Positions 8,208 through 19,797 of a stretch of 64,000 bases of DNA are shown one piece after another. Positions within the stretch are counted from its first letter, which is position 1; each line of letters starts with the position of its first letter. The notes under the pieces were generated by a model, which saw only the letters and a program-made list of their open reading frames with translations, was not told where the DNA came from and ran no database searches. Position numbers and translations under genes: made by a program. The stretch is from NCBI GenBank assembly GCA_013297885.1, contig JAAFIR010000016.1, positions 1 to 64,000 of the forward strand, in the 5' to 3' direction. Source of the stretch: Leptospirales bacterium. Lineage in GTDB: Bacteria > Spirochaetota > Leptospiria > Leptospirales > Leptospiraceae.

Positions 8208-8807
8208 ATGAAATTAATTATATTTTTTCTTTTTACAACATTTATTTTTTCAAATGAAAAAGGTGTTTGTTTAATTTGGGTTGAAGGTGATGGGCAAAGC
8301 TTACAAGAATGCAAAGAGTCCAATGTTAGAGAGTGTTCTAAAAACAAAAAAAGTATTTCGAATATGCAGACTACTTTTTCTAATTATAAAGGTAAAATTT
8401 TTAAGTCTTCAAGTGATGATCAAAATGTTATTGAATTTTTAGAAAACAAAGACAAAACTCATTGTGAAAAATTATTTGTTAGTTCAGCAAGAGATTATGA
8501 AAATACAATGTCTGATAATTGGGGTTATTTTGTTTATTCTGATTTAATAAAAGTTGGTGAAAAAGCATTTGTTTATGGGAATAAAATTATTTTAAGAGAA
8601 AAACCATCAACTAAATCAAAAAAACTGAACACCTTAGACAATAATTTAGAAATTAAAATTTTAGATAAATCCAAAGAGAAAGAAAAACTTCCTAAATCTT
8701 CAAAAGCTGCTTTTTGGTTTAAAATTAAAATTAGTGAGCAAGTTGGTTGGGTTTATGGACAGTTTATTCACCCAGATCCAAATAGCAAAGAATCACTGGG
8801 TTTATAA
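8208..8807 (+). CDS. exported protein with C-terminal SH3 domain
   Basis: About 199 residues from ATG 8208 (an in-frame TTG at 8190 is possible but adds nothing to the signal peptide). Residues 1-15 are a signal peptide (MKLIIFFLFTTFIFS) without a lipobox Cys. The middle (about 15-125) has four Cys residues and no family I recognise. The C-terminal 75 residues read as a bacterial SH3 domain: FVYGNKIILREKPSTKSKKLNTL, then FWFKIKISEQVGWVYGQFI, the usual NVRxxPSxxSxxL...GWVxGxxI pattern. I infer a periplasmic protein that binds wall or a partner. A TTGACA lies at 8173-8178 but no good -10 follows. The DUF2809 gene follows after 20 nt. Confidence 0.75.
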   Translation: MKLIIFFLFTTFIFSNEKGVCLIWVEGDGQSLQECKESNVRECSKNKKSISNMQTTFSNYKGKIFKSSSDDQNVIEFLENKDKTHCEKLFVSSARDYENTMSDNWGYFVYSDLIKVGEKAFVYGNKIILREKPSTKSKKLNTLDNNLEIKILDKSKEKEKLPKSSKAAFWFKIKISEQVGWVYGQFIHPDPNSKESLGL

Positions 8808-8827
8808 AACAATTACTTAGATAAATA

Positions 8828-9196
8828 TTGTTTCATTTTAACTTTAAATATTTTATTTCTTTAGTGTTATGCTTTTTATTTTTAATAATTATTTTTTATT
8901 CTAAAAATTTATTTATTAGAGGCTTTCTGGGTGATGTGGTTATCATCAGTTTTTTTGTTTTTGGTATAAAAACATTTTTTCCGATTAAGCTATTTAAAAT
9001 TAGTATTTTTGTTTTGTTGTTTGCTTTTTTTGTTGAGTTTACACAATATTTTAAAGTTCTAAAATTCTTACAAATACAAGAAAATCTTTTTACAAAAATA
9101 ATTTTTGGGTCAACATTTGATCCATTTGATTTAGTAGCTTATTTTATTGGATTTATAATCAGTATTTTATTGGGGAAATTTATTATTGAGAAATAA
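8828..9196 (+). CDS. DUF2809 family membrane protein
   Basis: A 122-residue protein with four hydrophobic helices covering most of its length (about 9-27, 33-48, 54-70 and 98-117). The conserved DUF2809 features are RGFLGDVVIISFF after helix 1, AFFVEFTQYF in helix 3 and IIFGSTFDPFDLVAYFIGF before helix 4; the polar residues in these motifs (Arg, Asp, Glu, Gln, Asp) sit inside the membrane region and are probably functional. The family's role is unknown. The start is TTG at 8828, the only start near the first helix; 20 nt separate it from the upstream SH3 protein, so it may be co-transcribed. Confidence 0.8.
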   Translation: MFHFNFKYFISLVLCFLFLIIIFYSKNLFIRGFLGDVVIISFFVFGIKTFFPIKLFKISIFVLLFAFFVEFTQYFKVLKFLQIQENLFTKIIFGSTFDPFDLVAYFIGFIISILLGKFIIEK

Positions 9197-9388
9197 ATAT
9201 AGTCTTTATTTTTTTTAAAATTTCATCTAATATCTAAAGTCTATTTATCTTATTTATTTATAAATTTACAATTGAGTTTTAATTAAGAAATATATTTAAT
9301 TTTTCATCATAATTAATAAATATAGATTTTAAAACTTTATTGTAACTTTTCGGAGAATTTTCAAAATTAAATATAAGAATTAAACTCG
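9197..9388. other. A/T-rich spacer without visible features
   Basis: Between the DUF2809 and GNAT genes. I see only A/T-rich sequence with no convincing promoter pair, hairpin or small gene. Confidence 0.4.
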
Positions 9389-9988
9389 GTGAAACAAGAT
9401 AATCTAAACCTAAATGTTCAGTTAATCGAAACTAAAATTACTGATAAAGAAAAAATTTTTAATTGGTTAGCAAATTCAAATCTAACTTCTGAAATGCTTG
9501 GACCTCCAATTTTTCCAGATAATCCAGTTCCTTCTTGGAAAGAATTTGATGAAGATTATTTGGATTATTTTTTTGATGGATCAGAAAAATTTAACGGAAG
9601 ATGTTTTATAATTTTATTCGAAAATGAAGAAGTGGGTCAAATCAATTATAACCCTATTGATCAAGAAAATAAAACTACTGAACTAGATATTTGGCTTAAA
9701 GATAAAAAATTTACAGGCAAAGGAATTGGAACAAAAGCGATTCAAATTTTATGCTCTTTTTTATTTGAAAAAATGGATTGTAAAAAAATTATTATTCAAC
9801 CTTCTGCTAGAAATACTAATGCAATTAAATCATACAAAAAAGCAGGATTTAAAATTCTAAAACAAATTCCTAAAGATTTTGAACTGGATTATTTTGATGG
9901 AGTATTATTGGAATTAAATAAATTTTCTTCATATTCAATCAATTCCAGCGAACTCTATGGTTCGACAAGCTCACCAACCGAATTTTGA
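9389..9988 (+). CDS. GNAT-family N-acetyltransferase with repeat-derived tail
   Basis: A 199-residue acetyl-CoA-dependent acetyltransferase. The acetyl-CoA loop is seen in KKFTGKGIGTKAIQILCSF (about residues 109-127; R/QxxGxG/A motif as GKGIGT), and motif B in ARNTNAIKSYKKAGFKIL. The N-terminal part, with SEMLGPPIFPDNPVPSWKEF, resembles the aminoglycoside 6-prime acetyltransferase and RimJ/RimL style groups, but the substrate is not predictable. The GNAT fold ends near residue 180 (FDGVLLELNKF). The last ~18 residues come from a repeat-like DNA segment (see 9959-9980) and probably have no role. Start is GTG; no strong ribosome binding site is seen. The dispersed element at 10001 follows. Confidence 0.85.
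   Translation: MKQDNLNLNVQLIETKITDKEKIFNWLANSNLTSEMLGPPIFPDNPVPSWKEFDEDYLDYFFDGSEKFNGRCFIILFENEEVGQINYNPIDQENKTTELDIWLKDKKFTGKGIGTKAIQILCSFLFEKMDCKKIIIQPSARNTNAIKSYKKAGFKILKQIPKDFELDYFDGVLLELNKFSSYSINSSELYGSTSSPTEF
9959..9980 (+). repeat. short GAGCTTGTCGAA-type repeat inside the GNAT C terminus
   Basis: The bases from 9959 read GGTTCGACAAGCTCACCAAC (then CG), a near-palindrome around AGCT with GGTT/AACC ends, and are G+C-richer than the gene around them. They encode the GSTSSPTE tail. The core GAGCTTGTCGAA is one I recall as dispersed in many bacterial genomes; only one copy was noticed in this window. Confidence 0.45.
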
Positions 9989-10000
9989 TTTTAAGAAGTA

Positions 10001-10122
10001 GTTGAAAGCCCGGTTTTTCCTACCTAACCCAATTTTATTTGTATTCGATAATATTTTTGTTTCGTCCCTTTTCCCTGCAGGGAAGGGAAAGAGGGTTAGG
10101 TTAGGTGGAAAAAAATTCGCCC
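10001..10122 (-). repeat. two-hairpin intergenic element, copy 3 (3-prime truncated)
   Basis: On the minus strand it starts GGGCGAATTTTTTTCC at 10122 and reaches the middle block CCGGGCTTTCAAC at 10001, but I find no second hairpin or CCCTTTCGC end, so the 3-prime third is missing. Hairpin 1 is long and is made almost wholly of the second repeat family (10021-10108). It fills the space between the convergent GNAT and receiver genes. Confidence 0.7.
10021..10108. repeat. second repeat family, copy A (TTAGG-ended)
   Basis: CCTAACCC at one end and GGGTTAGGTTAGG at the other frame a TCCCTTTTCCCTGCAGGGAA hairpin. It shares the ends, the CCCTTCC/GGAAGGG core and an AATACAAA...AAATTGGG stretch (minus strand) with the copy at 17649-17769. 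Here it forms the first arm of a two-hairpin element. Confidence 0.6.
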
Positions 10123-10127
10123 AAGAA

Positions 10128-10552
10128 TTATTTAAAAGTTGGATTTATTTTTTCAATAGCAATTTTTGTTTTTTCTAAAACTTTTTCTCTTTTGATTGGT
10201 TTGACCATATAATCAATTGCACCGTTTTCCATGAGACTTTTGATTACACCTGGCGAATTTTCTTCAGAAATGAAAAATATTTTAGGTAAAATTCCACCCA
10301 TTTCTTTTAATTCCCAAAAAGTAGCATATCCATCCATTTCTGGTAGAGTAACTTCCATAAAAATCAAATCAACTAGTTTGTTATCTTCGTATAATTTTTT
10401 TAATTCTTTACCAGTTTCAGCTACACCAATAATGCTATAACTTTCTGATTCAAGAATTTGTTGCAATTGTTTTAGCTGAAACTTTGAAGGCTCAGCTATA
10501 ATTACAGAATAAGGTCTGCCGTTTGGTGAAATTCCTTGTGGTTGGTATTGCA

Positions 10553-10553
<1 letters not shown>
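10128..10553 (-). CDS. atypical receiver-domain protein (phosphoacceptor Asp replaced by Glu)
   Basis: A 141-residue single CheY-like receiver with a 15-residue N-terminal extension. The fold is clear: SVIIAEPSKF at strand 1, VDLIFMEVTLPEMDG at strand 3, KIFFISEEN at strand 4 and YMVKPIKREKV at strand 5 with the conserved Lys-Pro. The phosphoacceptor position of the MDxxMPxMDG motif is Glu (GAA, clear in the DNA), and the acidic pair before it is Ala-Glu instead of Asp-Asp. Glu often mimics phospho-Asp, so this may be a constitutively active or phosphorylation-independent receiver. It has no output domain. Its ATG overlaps the leuB stop (TAATG), so it is the last gene of pgm-argD-leuB-receiver. 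Confidence 0.88.
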
Positions 10554-12847
<2,294 letters not shown>

Positions 12848-12855
<8 letters not shown>

Positions 12856-14623
12856 TCAAATCCACCAAATCCATAAATTCTTTTTCTGAGTTTTTTAACT
12901 CTACTTCAAGGATTTTTTTTAGCTCAGAAATTTCACTCTCATTTTTTGGAAAAACTTTTGATTGAAATGAAGAATAAAGTTTTATCTTAGGCTCAGTGCC
13001 AGATGGTCTAATTGTGAGCTTTCCAGAATCTTCTAATAATAATTGAATTACATCTGAAGTAGGTAGACCATTAAATACAGATTTTAAAGCAGAACCTTTT
13101 GCAATTTTATTTTTAAAATCTAAAAATCCAATTACTTTTCTAGTTCCAATTAATTTGCCTAGAATTGAATCAGAATTTTTTCTCAAATTTTCTAAACTAT
13201 CTTTGATTTTTTGTTTTCCAGATTCTCCTTTTAGAGTAATGGACTTTAAAGATTCAAGATACAAACCATATTTTAAATAAATTTCATCTAAGTATTTTAG
13301 TACATCTTTTTTTTCTGATAGAATTTCTAAAAATAAAAGTGTTGAGGAAAGAGAATCTTTATCTCTTAATAAATCAATTGGAAGATAACCATAAGATTCT
13401 TCTCCTCCAAATAAAAATTTCTTCTTTTTATCTTTTTCAAGCTTAGTCATTTCAGCTCCAATGAATTTAAAGCCAGTGAGTAAATCTTTTAATTTGATTT
13501 TATTTTTTTTGGAAATTTTTTCTTGAAGCTCAGTTGTGACAATTGTTTTAAAAATATAATAATCAAACTTTCTTGGTTTTGAATTTATTTTTTCAGCTAA
13601 ATAAGCACACATGATGCTACCAATTTGATTTCCATTTAACAGTTCGTATTCTCCTTTTGAATTTAAAATTCCAATTCCCATTCTATCTGCATCAGGATCT
13701 GTTGCTACAAATACTTTTGCTTTTTTTTCTTTGGAAAATTTTTCAGATTCAACTAGTGCTTCTTTTTCTTCAGGGTTTGGAAATTTGACAGTTGGAAATT
13801 CTCCATTTGGTTTTTCCTCGGACGGAACTAAAAATAATTTTTTGTAACCACCTTTATTTAAAAGAGCTTTCATATATTCCCCACCCGTTCCGTGAAGAGG
13901 TGAATAAACAATTGAATAATCTCTATCTTTTGGTTTTAATGATTTATTATAAATTTCAGTTTTTAAAACTTTAGCAATATAAGAATCAAATACTTTTTTA
14001 TCAATAAGTTTAACATATTTTTTATATTCTGGCGAATTTGTTTTTAGAATTGGAATTTCTGACCAGTTTGAAATTTTTTCAATTGTAGAAATAATTTTAC
14101 TATCGTCTGGCGGGACTAATTGTCCTCCATCTTGTAAATAAGCTTTAAAGCCATTGTATTCAGGTGGATTATGGGAAGCAGTAATTACAATTCCTCCAGC
14201 TGATTTTAATTCTCTAACAGCAAAAGAAAGAAGTGGGGTTGGTGCAACTTTTGGAAATAAAAAAACTGTTACTTTGTTTGCTGCAAATACTCCTGCAGAA
14301 ATTTCTGCAAATTCTTTAGATCTTCTTCTAGAATCATAAGCAATTGCAATTGAGATTTTTTTGCCTTTAAATTTTTTTGTGAGATAATTACAAAATCCAA
14401 GTGCAGCCCGACCAACAGTGTACTCATTCATTCTACCAATTCCAGAACCAATTACTCCTCTCATTCCACCTGTTCCAAATTCTAATGGAATAGAATAACT
14501 TTCAATTTCTTGAGAGGTTTTTCCTTCTTTAAATTCTGCTAAAACTTTTTTGGCTTCGTTCCTGATTTGTTCAGAAAAAGGCTCCCCTGTCCATGCTGCA
14601 ATCAATTCTTCTTTACTGGTCAT
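12848..14623 (-). CDS. phospho-sugar mutase (phosphoglucomutase/phosphomannomutase)
   Basis: A 591-residue alpha-D-phosphohexomutase, the long form (about 570-600 residues) typical of PgcA-like phosphoglucomutases. The phosphoserine loop is [22 protein letters not shown] (about residues 140-161), the Mg-binding loop [10 protein letters not shown], the sugar-binding GGEESYGYL and the phosphate-binding [12 protein letters not shown] near the C terminus; all four active-site loops are intact. It interconverts glucose-1- and -6-phosphate, and possibly mannose phosphates, feeding glycolysis and envelope sugars. It is the first gene of a four-gene minus-strand operon with argD, leuB and a receiver protein. 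Confidence 0.93.
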
Positions 14624-14731
14624 TTTAATCCCTCAAATCCAAATTTACAGAATGTTTTATTTAAGGGAATAAAATTTTAAGAAGATAAATATCAATTTTT
14701 TTTTAAATTTAATTGACTACAAATAGTTGTA

Positions 14732-14753
14732 TAACATGATGTAATACATGTTA
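14732..14753 (+). promoter_or_regulatory. palindrome over the vapB start, likely operator
   Basis: TAACATG (14732-14738) and CATGTTA (14747-14753) form a perfect 7-bp inverted repeat with an 8-nt spacer that covers the vapB start codon. Ribbon-helix-helix antitoxins normally bind such palindromes and repress their own operon. Confidence 0.55.
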
Positions 14754-14996
14754 GCACTTAGAATTCCATTTAAACTAGAAAAAAGACTGGAAGAGTTTTC
14801 TTTTGAATTAAAAAAAACTAAATCTGAAGTTTTAAGATCAGCTCTGGAAGAATACCTAGAAAAACACAATACCTCAAAATCAGCTTTTGAACTTGGTGAA
14901 GAGTTTTTTGGGAAATATGGAAGTGGTGTTTCTGACAATTCAATAAATTACAAAAAAAAGCTAAAAGAAAAATTAAATGCAAAACACTCTTCTTGA
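14748..14996 (+). CDS. vapB: ribbon-helix-helix antitoxin (VapB-type)
   Basis: An 82-residue protein. The N terminus LALRIPFKLEKRLEEFSFELKKTKSEVLRSALEEYLEKH is a ribbon-helix-helix (CopG/MetJ-like) domain: a beta strand for DNA contact, then two helices with the KTKSEVLRxAL turn. The remaining 40 residues are polar and likely form the toxin-binding tail. It overlaps the PIN toxin gene by 20 nt, the usual antitoxin-first arrangement. A palindrome over its start codon (14732-14753) probably mediates autorepression. No ribosome binding site is evident upstream, so the mRNA may be nearly leaderless. Confidence 0.85.
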   Translation: MLALRIPFKLEKRLEEFSFELKKTKSEVLRSALEEYLEKHNTSKSAFELGEEFFGKYGSGVSDNSINYKKKLKEKLNAKHSS

Positions 14997-15390
14997 TGCA
15001 GGACCTTTAATAGCATTATTTGACAATTCAGATAATCATCACAAGAGACTGTTAAATTTTTTTAAAACATATAATGCAAAATTTCATTCCACTTGGCCAG
15101 TGATTACTGAAGTGATGCATTTTTTAAATTTTAATCCGAACGTTCAATCAGATTTTTTAAAATGGCTACAAAAAGACCCAATTTCAATAAACCCACAAAA
15201 TAAAAACTCACTTGAAAAAATTAGAAATTTGATATTAAAATACCAAAATGTTCCAATGGATTTGGCTGATGCAAGTCTTTTATTATTATCTGAAGAAGAA
15301 GGAATCAATCATATTTTAACTCTTGATAAAGATTATATAGTTTATAGAATAAAGAAAAAAAAATTTATTTATGTTTTACCTAATTCTTAG
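14977..15390 (+). CDS. vapC: PIN-domain toxin (VapC-type ribonuclease)
   Basis: A 137-residue PIN-domain endoribonuclease, the toxin partner of the RHH gene just upstream. The acidic metal-binding residues of the active site are all visible: Asp in LLDAGPLIALFD (residue 7), Glu in TEVMHFL (about 43), Asp in DLADASLLLL (about 97) and Asp in TLDKDYIVY (about 115). VapC enzymes cut tRNA or rRNA when the antitoxin is lost; the exact target cannot be read here. Overlap of 20 nt with vapB indicates coupled translation. The downstream neighbour hppA has its own spacer of about 130 nt and is probably separate. Confidence 0.9.
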   Translation: MQNTLLDAGPLIALFDNSDNHHKRLLNFFKTYNAKFHSTWPVITEVMHFLNFNPNVQSDFLKWLQKDPISINPQNKNSLEKIRNLILKYQNVPMDLADASLLLLSEEEGINHILTLDKDYIVYRIKKKKFIYVLPNS

Positions 15391-15520
15391 AACCTTTTAG
15401 CAAGAATAAAATTTTCTAAATTGAATAAGCTCAACTATCTTATATAAAAAAGCCTTGACCAGATGGATTTTCCGAAAAATTAATCTTGTATCAAACAAAT
15501 TAACTAGGAAAGGTTTTTTA

Positions 15521-17641
15521 ATGGAATCAGTTTCAATTATTATAGCTATGTCCATCCTAGCCCTTCTCACTGCTGTATTTTATGCAACAAAAGTAGTGAA
15601 AATTAAAGTCGGCTCAAGTGATGGAAAAGATACCCCAGAAGATATAAAACTTAAAACAATATCAGGTGCAATTGCAGAAGGTGCAATGGCATTTTTAGTA
15701 AGAGAATACAAAGTAATCAGTTATTTTATTATTGTAATGGCAATTGTAATTTTCTTTTTATTAGATAATAAAAAAACTGAAAATATAAACGAAGGCCTTT
15801 ATACTGCAATTGCATTTGTAATTGGTGCAATTATTTCTTGTTTCAGCGGATTTGTTGGAATGAAAATTGCCACAATGGGAAATGTTAGAACTGCACAAGC
15901 TGCAAAAGAAAATATTTCCAAAGCATTTAGAGTAGCATTTGATTCTGGTGTTGTAATGGGATTTGGTCTCATTGGAATGGCGATCCTTGGACTAATAGCA
16001 TTATTCCTCATTTTTACAGGTGCATTCCCGAATGTGGAAAAACATATTTTAATGGAAGCTCTTGCTGGATTTGGTCTTGGTGGTTCTTCTGTTGCACTCT
16101 TTGGTCGTGTGGGTGGTGGAATTTATACCAAAGCTGCTGATGTTGGTGCTGACCTTGTTGGTAAAGTAGAAAAAGGAATTCCTGAAGATGATCCTCGTAA
16201 CCCTGCAACAATTGCAGACAACGTGGGAGATAATGTGGGTGATATTGCTGGAATGGGTGCTGACCTTTTTGGTTCTGCAGCTGAGGCAACTTGTGCTGCA
16301 TTAGTAATTGGTGCAACTTCTGCAGCTCTTAGTGATAATTTAAACGCTTTACTTTATCCAGTTTTAATTTCTGCATTTGGAATTCCAGCTTGTTTAGTAA
16401 CCATCTTTTTTGCAAAAGTAAAAGAAGGTGATTCAGTTGAAGGAGTACTCAAAAAACAACTTTGGATTTCAACAATCATCACTGCAATTGTAATGTATTT
16501 TGTTACAATGAGATTTATGCCCGAGACTTTTGAAATCGCTGGAAAACAAATTACCCAAATGGGAATTTATATTTCTTTAATATTTGGTTTATTCTCTGGA
16601 ATGTTAATTGGTGTTATCACTGAATATTACACTTCTCATTCTTACAAACCAGTTCGTGAAGTTGCTGATGCTTGTAATACAGGAGCTGCAACAAACATCA
16701 TTTATGGAATTGCACTTGGATACAAAAGCTCTGTGCTACCAGTTGTACTACTTGTAATTACAATTGTAGCTTCTTCTAGTCTTGCAGGAATGTATGGAAT
16801 TGCAATTGCAGCTCTTGGTATGATTTCTACAATTGCAGTTGGACTCACAATTGACGCTTATGGTCCTGTATCTGATAACGCTGGTGGAATTGCTGAAATG
16901 GCTGAACTAGGTAAAGAAGTTAGAAATAGAACTGATATGCTTGATGCTGCTGGAAATACAACTGCTGCTGTGGGTAAAGGTTTTGCAATTGGTTCAGCTG
17001 CTCTCACTTCACTTGCACTGTTTGCTGCATTTATTACAAGAGCAAAATCTCAAGATGCAACAATTTTAAGTATTGAATTACTTGATCCACTAGTTTTTGG
17101 TGGACTACTATTTGGTGCAATGTTACCATTTATTTTTTCTGCATTTACAATGAAGTCTGTTGGGGACGCTGCCAAAGATATGGTTGAAGAAGTTAGAAGA
17201 CAATTCAGAGAAATTCCCGGTTTAATGGAAGGAACTGGTAAACCAGATTACAAAAAATGCGTAGATATTTCTACAACTGCTGCTCTTCGTGAAATGATAG
17301 CTCCAGGTCTTCTTGTGCTACTTTCTCCAATTGTTATGGGTTTTCTTTTTGGAATCAAACCATTAGCGGGAATGTTAGCTGGTGCATTAGTTAGCGGTGT
17401 AGTGCTTGCAATAGCTTCTGCAAATTCTGGTGGAGCTTGGGACAATGCAAAAAAATTCATTGAAGCTTCTGGAAAAAAAGGAACTGATTTACACAAAGCT
17501 GCTGTTGTTGGTGATACTGTTGGTGATCCATTCAAAGACACTTCAGGTCCTGCAATCAACATTCTAATCAAACTCATGGCAATTACTAGTCTTGTGTTTG
17601 TAGAATTTTTTGTTTCTCATGGTGGACTTTTAGTTAAATAA
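15521..17641 (+). CDS. hppA: K+-dependent membrane pyrophosphatase (ion-pumping)
   Basis: A 706-residue polytopic inner-membrane pump that couples hydrolysis of pyrophosphate to H+ or Na+ export. The catalytic motif is [22 protein letters not shown], followed by [24 protein letters not shown]; the C-terminal DNAKKFIE and [14 protein letters not shown] are intact. [20 protein letters not shown] has Ala where K+-independent enzymes have Lys, so I class it as K+-dependent. Whether H+ or Na+ is pumped is not decided. I start it at ATG 15521, preceded by AGGAAAGG at good spacing; the longer frame from 15455 has no support. The protein is exceptionally rich in Ala and Gly, and its codons are less A/T-extreme than the neighbours. 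Confidence 0.95.
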   Translation: MESVSIIIAMSILALLTAVFYATKVVKIKVGSSDGKDTPEDIKLKTISGAIAEGAMAFLVREYKVISYFIIVMAIVIFFLLDNKKTENINEGLYTAIAFVIGAIISCFSGFVGMKIATMGNVRTAQAAKENISKAFRVAFDSGVVMGFGLIGMAILGLIALFLIFTGAFPNVEKHILMEALAGFGLGGSSVALFGRVGGGIYTKAADVGADLVGKVEKGIPEDDPRNPATIADNVGDNVGDIAGMGADLFGSAAEATCAALVIGATSAALSDNLNALLYPVLISAFGIPACLVTIFFAKVKEGDSVEGVLKKQLWISTIITAIVMYFVTMRFMPETFEIAGKQITQMGIYISLIFGLFSGMLIGVITEYYTSHSYKPVREVADACNTGAATNIIYGIALGYKSSVLPVVLLVITIVASSSLAGMYGIAIAALGMISTIAVGLTIDAYGPVSDNAGGIAEMAELGKEVRNRTDMLDAAGNTTAAVGKGFAIGSAALTSLALFAAFITRAKSQDATILSIELLDPLVFGGLLFGAMLPFIFSAFTMKSVGDAAKDMVEEVRRQFREIPGLMEGTGKPDYKKCVDISTTAALREMIAPGLLVLLSPIVMGFLFGIKPLAGMLAGALVSGVVLAIASANSGGAWDNAKKFIEASGKKGTDLHKAAVVGDTVGDPFKDTSGPAINILIKLMAITSLVFVEFFVSHGGLLVK

Positions 17642-17648
17642 ATCATGA

Positions 17649-17769
17649 CCTAACACCAAAATTTTTTGAAAAATTTGACTTCCTTCAATTCCCCTTCCAT
17701 CGCAGGAAGGGGATAAAAATTTTAGTTACTAAATACAAACCAAATTGGGGTTAGGTTTAGGTTAGGTGG
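17649..17769. repeat. second repeat family, copy B (TTAGG-ended)
   Basis: CCTAACACC at 17649 and GGGGTTAGGTTTAGGTTAGG at 17747-17766 frame a perfect CCCCTTCC/GGAAGGGG hairpin (17691-17698 and 17705-17712). It shares its ends, the hairpin core and an ACTAAATACAAA...AAATTGGGG stretch with copy A at 10.0 kb. It abuts the two-hairpin element that begins at 17768. The hairpin followed by ATAAAAATTTT may also help end hppA transcription. Confidence 0.6.
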
Positions 17770-17910
17770 GCGAATTTTTTTGTGGGTTGAAATTTTTAGA
17801 AGTTAAATTTTTTTTATAATAACACCCAAAAAAAAATAGCGAAGCGTGCTTTCTGCTACTATCAAAAAATTACATTTGTAATTTTTTGATACCGCTTCCA
17901 TCAGTTTCGC
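17768..17910 (+). repeat. two-hairpin intergenic element, copy 4
   Basis: Starts GGGCGAATTTTTTTGTGGGTT and ends CAGTTTCGC. Hairpin 1 pairs TTTTTTTGTGGGTT with AACACCCAAAAAAA (about 17775-17835). The middle block is GTGCTTTCTGCTACT. Hairpin 2 is a perfect 14-bp stem ATCAAAAAATTACA/TGTAATTTTTTGAT with a TT loop at 17861-17890. The ends pair GCGAA/TTCGC. It lies between the convergent hppA and serA genes. Confidence 0.85.
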
Positions 17911-17961
17911 TAGTTGTTTTAAAATTTTTTTTTGTGAATCAAAAACTTTCTTTAAATAATT

Positions 17962-19182
17962 TTAATACAAAATCCTAGTTTTGATACTAAAAGAGTGTTT
18001 TGAAATTTCTTCCCTAACTTTGTCCCCAATATTTTTGTTTACATCCATTATCAAATATCCAATTTCAGAAGTTGTTCCTAAAAATTGTGAATTGATATTT
18101 GCTCCTAAATCAGATACAATTTTATTGATGTCTCGTAAAAAACCCGGTTGGTTTTTGTGTACAGATAAAATTCTATAATTTTCTTTTAGCAGTGGAAGTT
18201 CTAAATTTGGAAAATTTACTGAAAAAGAAGTTGAACCATTATTGATGTAACGAATTAATTTATTTGCAACCTCAGAGCCAATATTTTTTTGAGCTTCTTC
18301 AGTGCTTCCGCCCACATGTGGAGTTAAAATCACATTTGGTAAGTTTTGTAGTTCAGATACAAATGGATCTTTATTTGATTTTGGCTCTTCAGGAAACACA
18401 TCAATTCCAGCTCCAGCAATATGACCAGTTTTTAAAGCATCAGCTAAATCAGGAATAGAGACAACTTTTCCACGAGATAGGTTAAGTATATAAGAACCTT
18501 TTTTCATCTTCGAAATTTCTTTTTTTGTGAGAAGATTTACTGTGTCTTCAGATTCTGGAACATGAAAAGTGATAAAGTCAGAATTTTTTAATGCTTCTTC
18601 GTATGTATCACAAGTTTTTGCATTTCCAAGAGGAAGTTTGGTTTGAATATCAAAATAGATCACGCTCATTCCCATTGATTCAGCTAGTACAGAAACTTGT
18701 GTTCCAATATGACCATAACCAATTATGCCAAGAGTTTTTCCGCGTACCTCAAAACAGCCTGTAGCAATTTTATTCCACTTTCCCAAGTGAGCATCTCTAG
18801 ATTGATCACCAGCTTTGCGTGCAAGCATGATAATTTCTGCAATCACAAGTTCTGCTACAGAACGAGTGTTGGAATATGGAGCATTAAAAACAGAAACTCC
18901 TTTTTTTTCAGATTCAGCTAAATCTACTTGATTAGTTCCGATACAAAAACATCCAATTGAAAAAAGTTTATTTGCATTTTCTAAAACTTTTTTTGTAACA
19001 TTAGTTTTGGAACGAATTCCTAAAATATGAACATCTTTGATTTTTTCAGAAAGTTCATCTTCTAATAGTGCATCTTTTAATAAAGTTACATTAAAGCCGT
19101 CATTTTTAAATAAATTTAAAGCATTCTCATGAATGTTTTCTAAAAGTAATACATTGATTTTTTCTTTAGGATATGAAGTCAT
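17962..19182 (-). CDS. serA: D-3-phosphoglycerate dehydrogenase
   Basis: SerA oxidises 3-phosphoglycerate with NAD+ in the first step of serine synthesis. The 406-residue protein is the E. coli type with one C-terminal ACT domain. Seen: IGCFCIGTNQVDL, the NAD fold GKTLGIIGYGHIGTQVSVLAESMGM (about residues 148-172), LNLSRGKVV with the substrate Arg, GAGIDVFPEEP, and the catalytic His in LTPHVGGSTEEAQ. The ACT domain begins near residue 330 (YRILSVHKNQPGFLRDINKIVSDLGANI), so feedback control by serine is likely. It is a single-gene minus-strand unit, divergent from the fmt cluster. Confidence 0.95.
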   Translation of the reverse strand: MTSYPKEKINVLLLENIHENALNLFKNDGFNVTLLKDALLEDELSEKIKDVHILGIRSKTNVTKKVLENANKLFSIGCFCIGTNQVDLAESEKKGVSVFNAPYSNTRSVAELVIAEIIMLARKAGDQSRDAHLGKWNKIATGCFEVRGKTLGIIGYGHIGTQVSVLAESMGMSVIYFDIQTKLPLGNAKTCDTYEEALKNSDFITFHVPESEDTVNLLTKKEISKMKKGSYILNLSRGKVVSIPDLADALKTGHIAGAGIDVFPEEPKSNKDPFVSELQNLPNVILTPHVGGSTEEAQKNIGSEVANKLIRYINNGSTSFSVNFPNLELPLLKENYRILSVHKNQPGFLRDINKIVSDLGANINSQFLGTTSEIGYLIMDVNKNIGDKVREEISKHSFSIKTRILY

Positions 19183-19272
19183 AAGGATAATTTTTTTAAA
19201 ATCTTTTTCTTGTAATTATTTTTTTATTGATTTCTAGTTTTATCTAATAAGTCTAAAAATTAAGGAAGATCC

Positions 19273-19797
19273 ATGAGATACTTATTTATTTTAATTTTAA
19301 TCCAACTTATTACTTGCTCCAGTCCTGATTTAATTCAAGAACCAACCCTAGACCAAACTACAATACACTCAGAAACTGTTTGTACAGAATTAGTTTGGTA
19401 TTCACCATTTTGTTCAAAAAATAAACCAAAATCAGTTTCTTTTAAAGGAGTTTTTCAAAATACTTCTTTTGAAAAAAAATACTTTCTTGATTATGTTTTA
19501 GATAATTCTGATATTGATATTCCTCTTGGACTATCAATTCAAATTGATGGAACTTTTTATAACTTAAAAAAAATGGCGACTGATTATGTAGATATTTTTA
19601 AAATCACATCTGAAATTTCAGAAGATGTATTAATTAAAATTGTATCCTCAAAAAATAATTTTGTAATTTCCTATTCTAGTAGAAAAGATACTTTTAATTA
19701 CCAATTAACAGATTCCAAGTCTAAACAACTTGCTGAACAAGCCGATTTTATTTTGAAAAAAATGAAATCTGTTGGCAAAATGAAAATTATGAAATAA
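19273..19797 (+). CDS. putative lipoprotein upstream of fmt
   Basis: A 174-residue protein with a short signal peptide ending in LITCSS (Cys15), a spirochaete-style lipobox. The mature part is polar, with two more Cys near the N terminus (VCTEL, PFCSK) and alternating beta-like strands; I recognise no family. The start is well supported by AAGGAAG seven bases before ATG. Its TAA stop overlaps the fmt start (TAATG), so it opens the long plus-strand operon, and expression is tied to fmt. Confidence 0.7.
   Translation: MRYLFILILIQLITCSSPDLIQEPTLDQTTIHSETVCTELVWYSPFCSKNKPKSVSFKGVFQNTSFEKKYFLDYVLDNSDIDIPLGLSIQIDGTFYNLKKMATDYVDIFKITSEISEDVLIKIVSSKNNFVISYSSRKDTFNYQLTDSKSKQLAEQADFILKKMKSVGKMKIMK

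Noticed and set aside
8153-8347. 64-codon minus-strand frame
   Set aside because: Overlaps the signal-peptide region of a real plus-strand gene and has no family pattern.
10081-10110. TTAGG tracts as telomere-like ends
   Set aside because: Only two or three units occur, inside a repeat between normal genes; no sign of a replicon end.
16014-16316. 100-codon His/Gln-rich minus-strand frame inside hppA
   Set aside because: Pure shadow of the Ala/Gly-rich hppA coding strand; low-complexity product without start signal.
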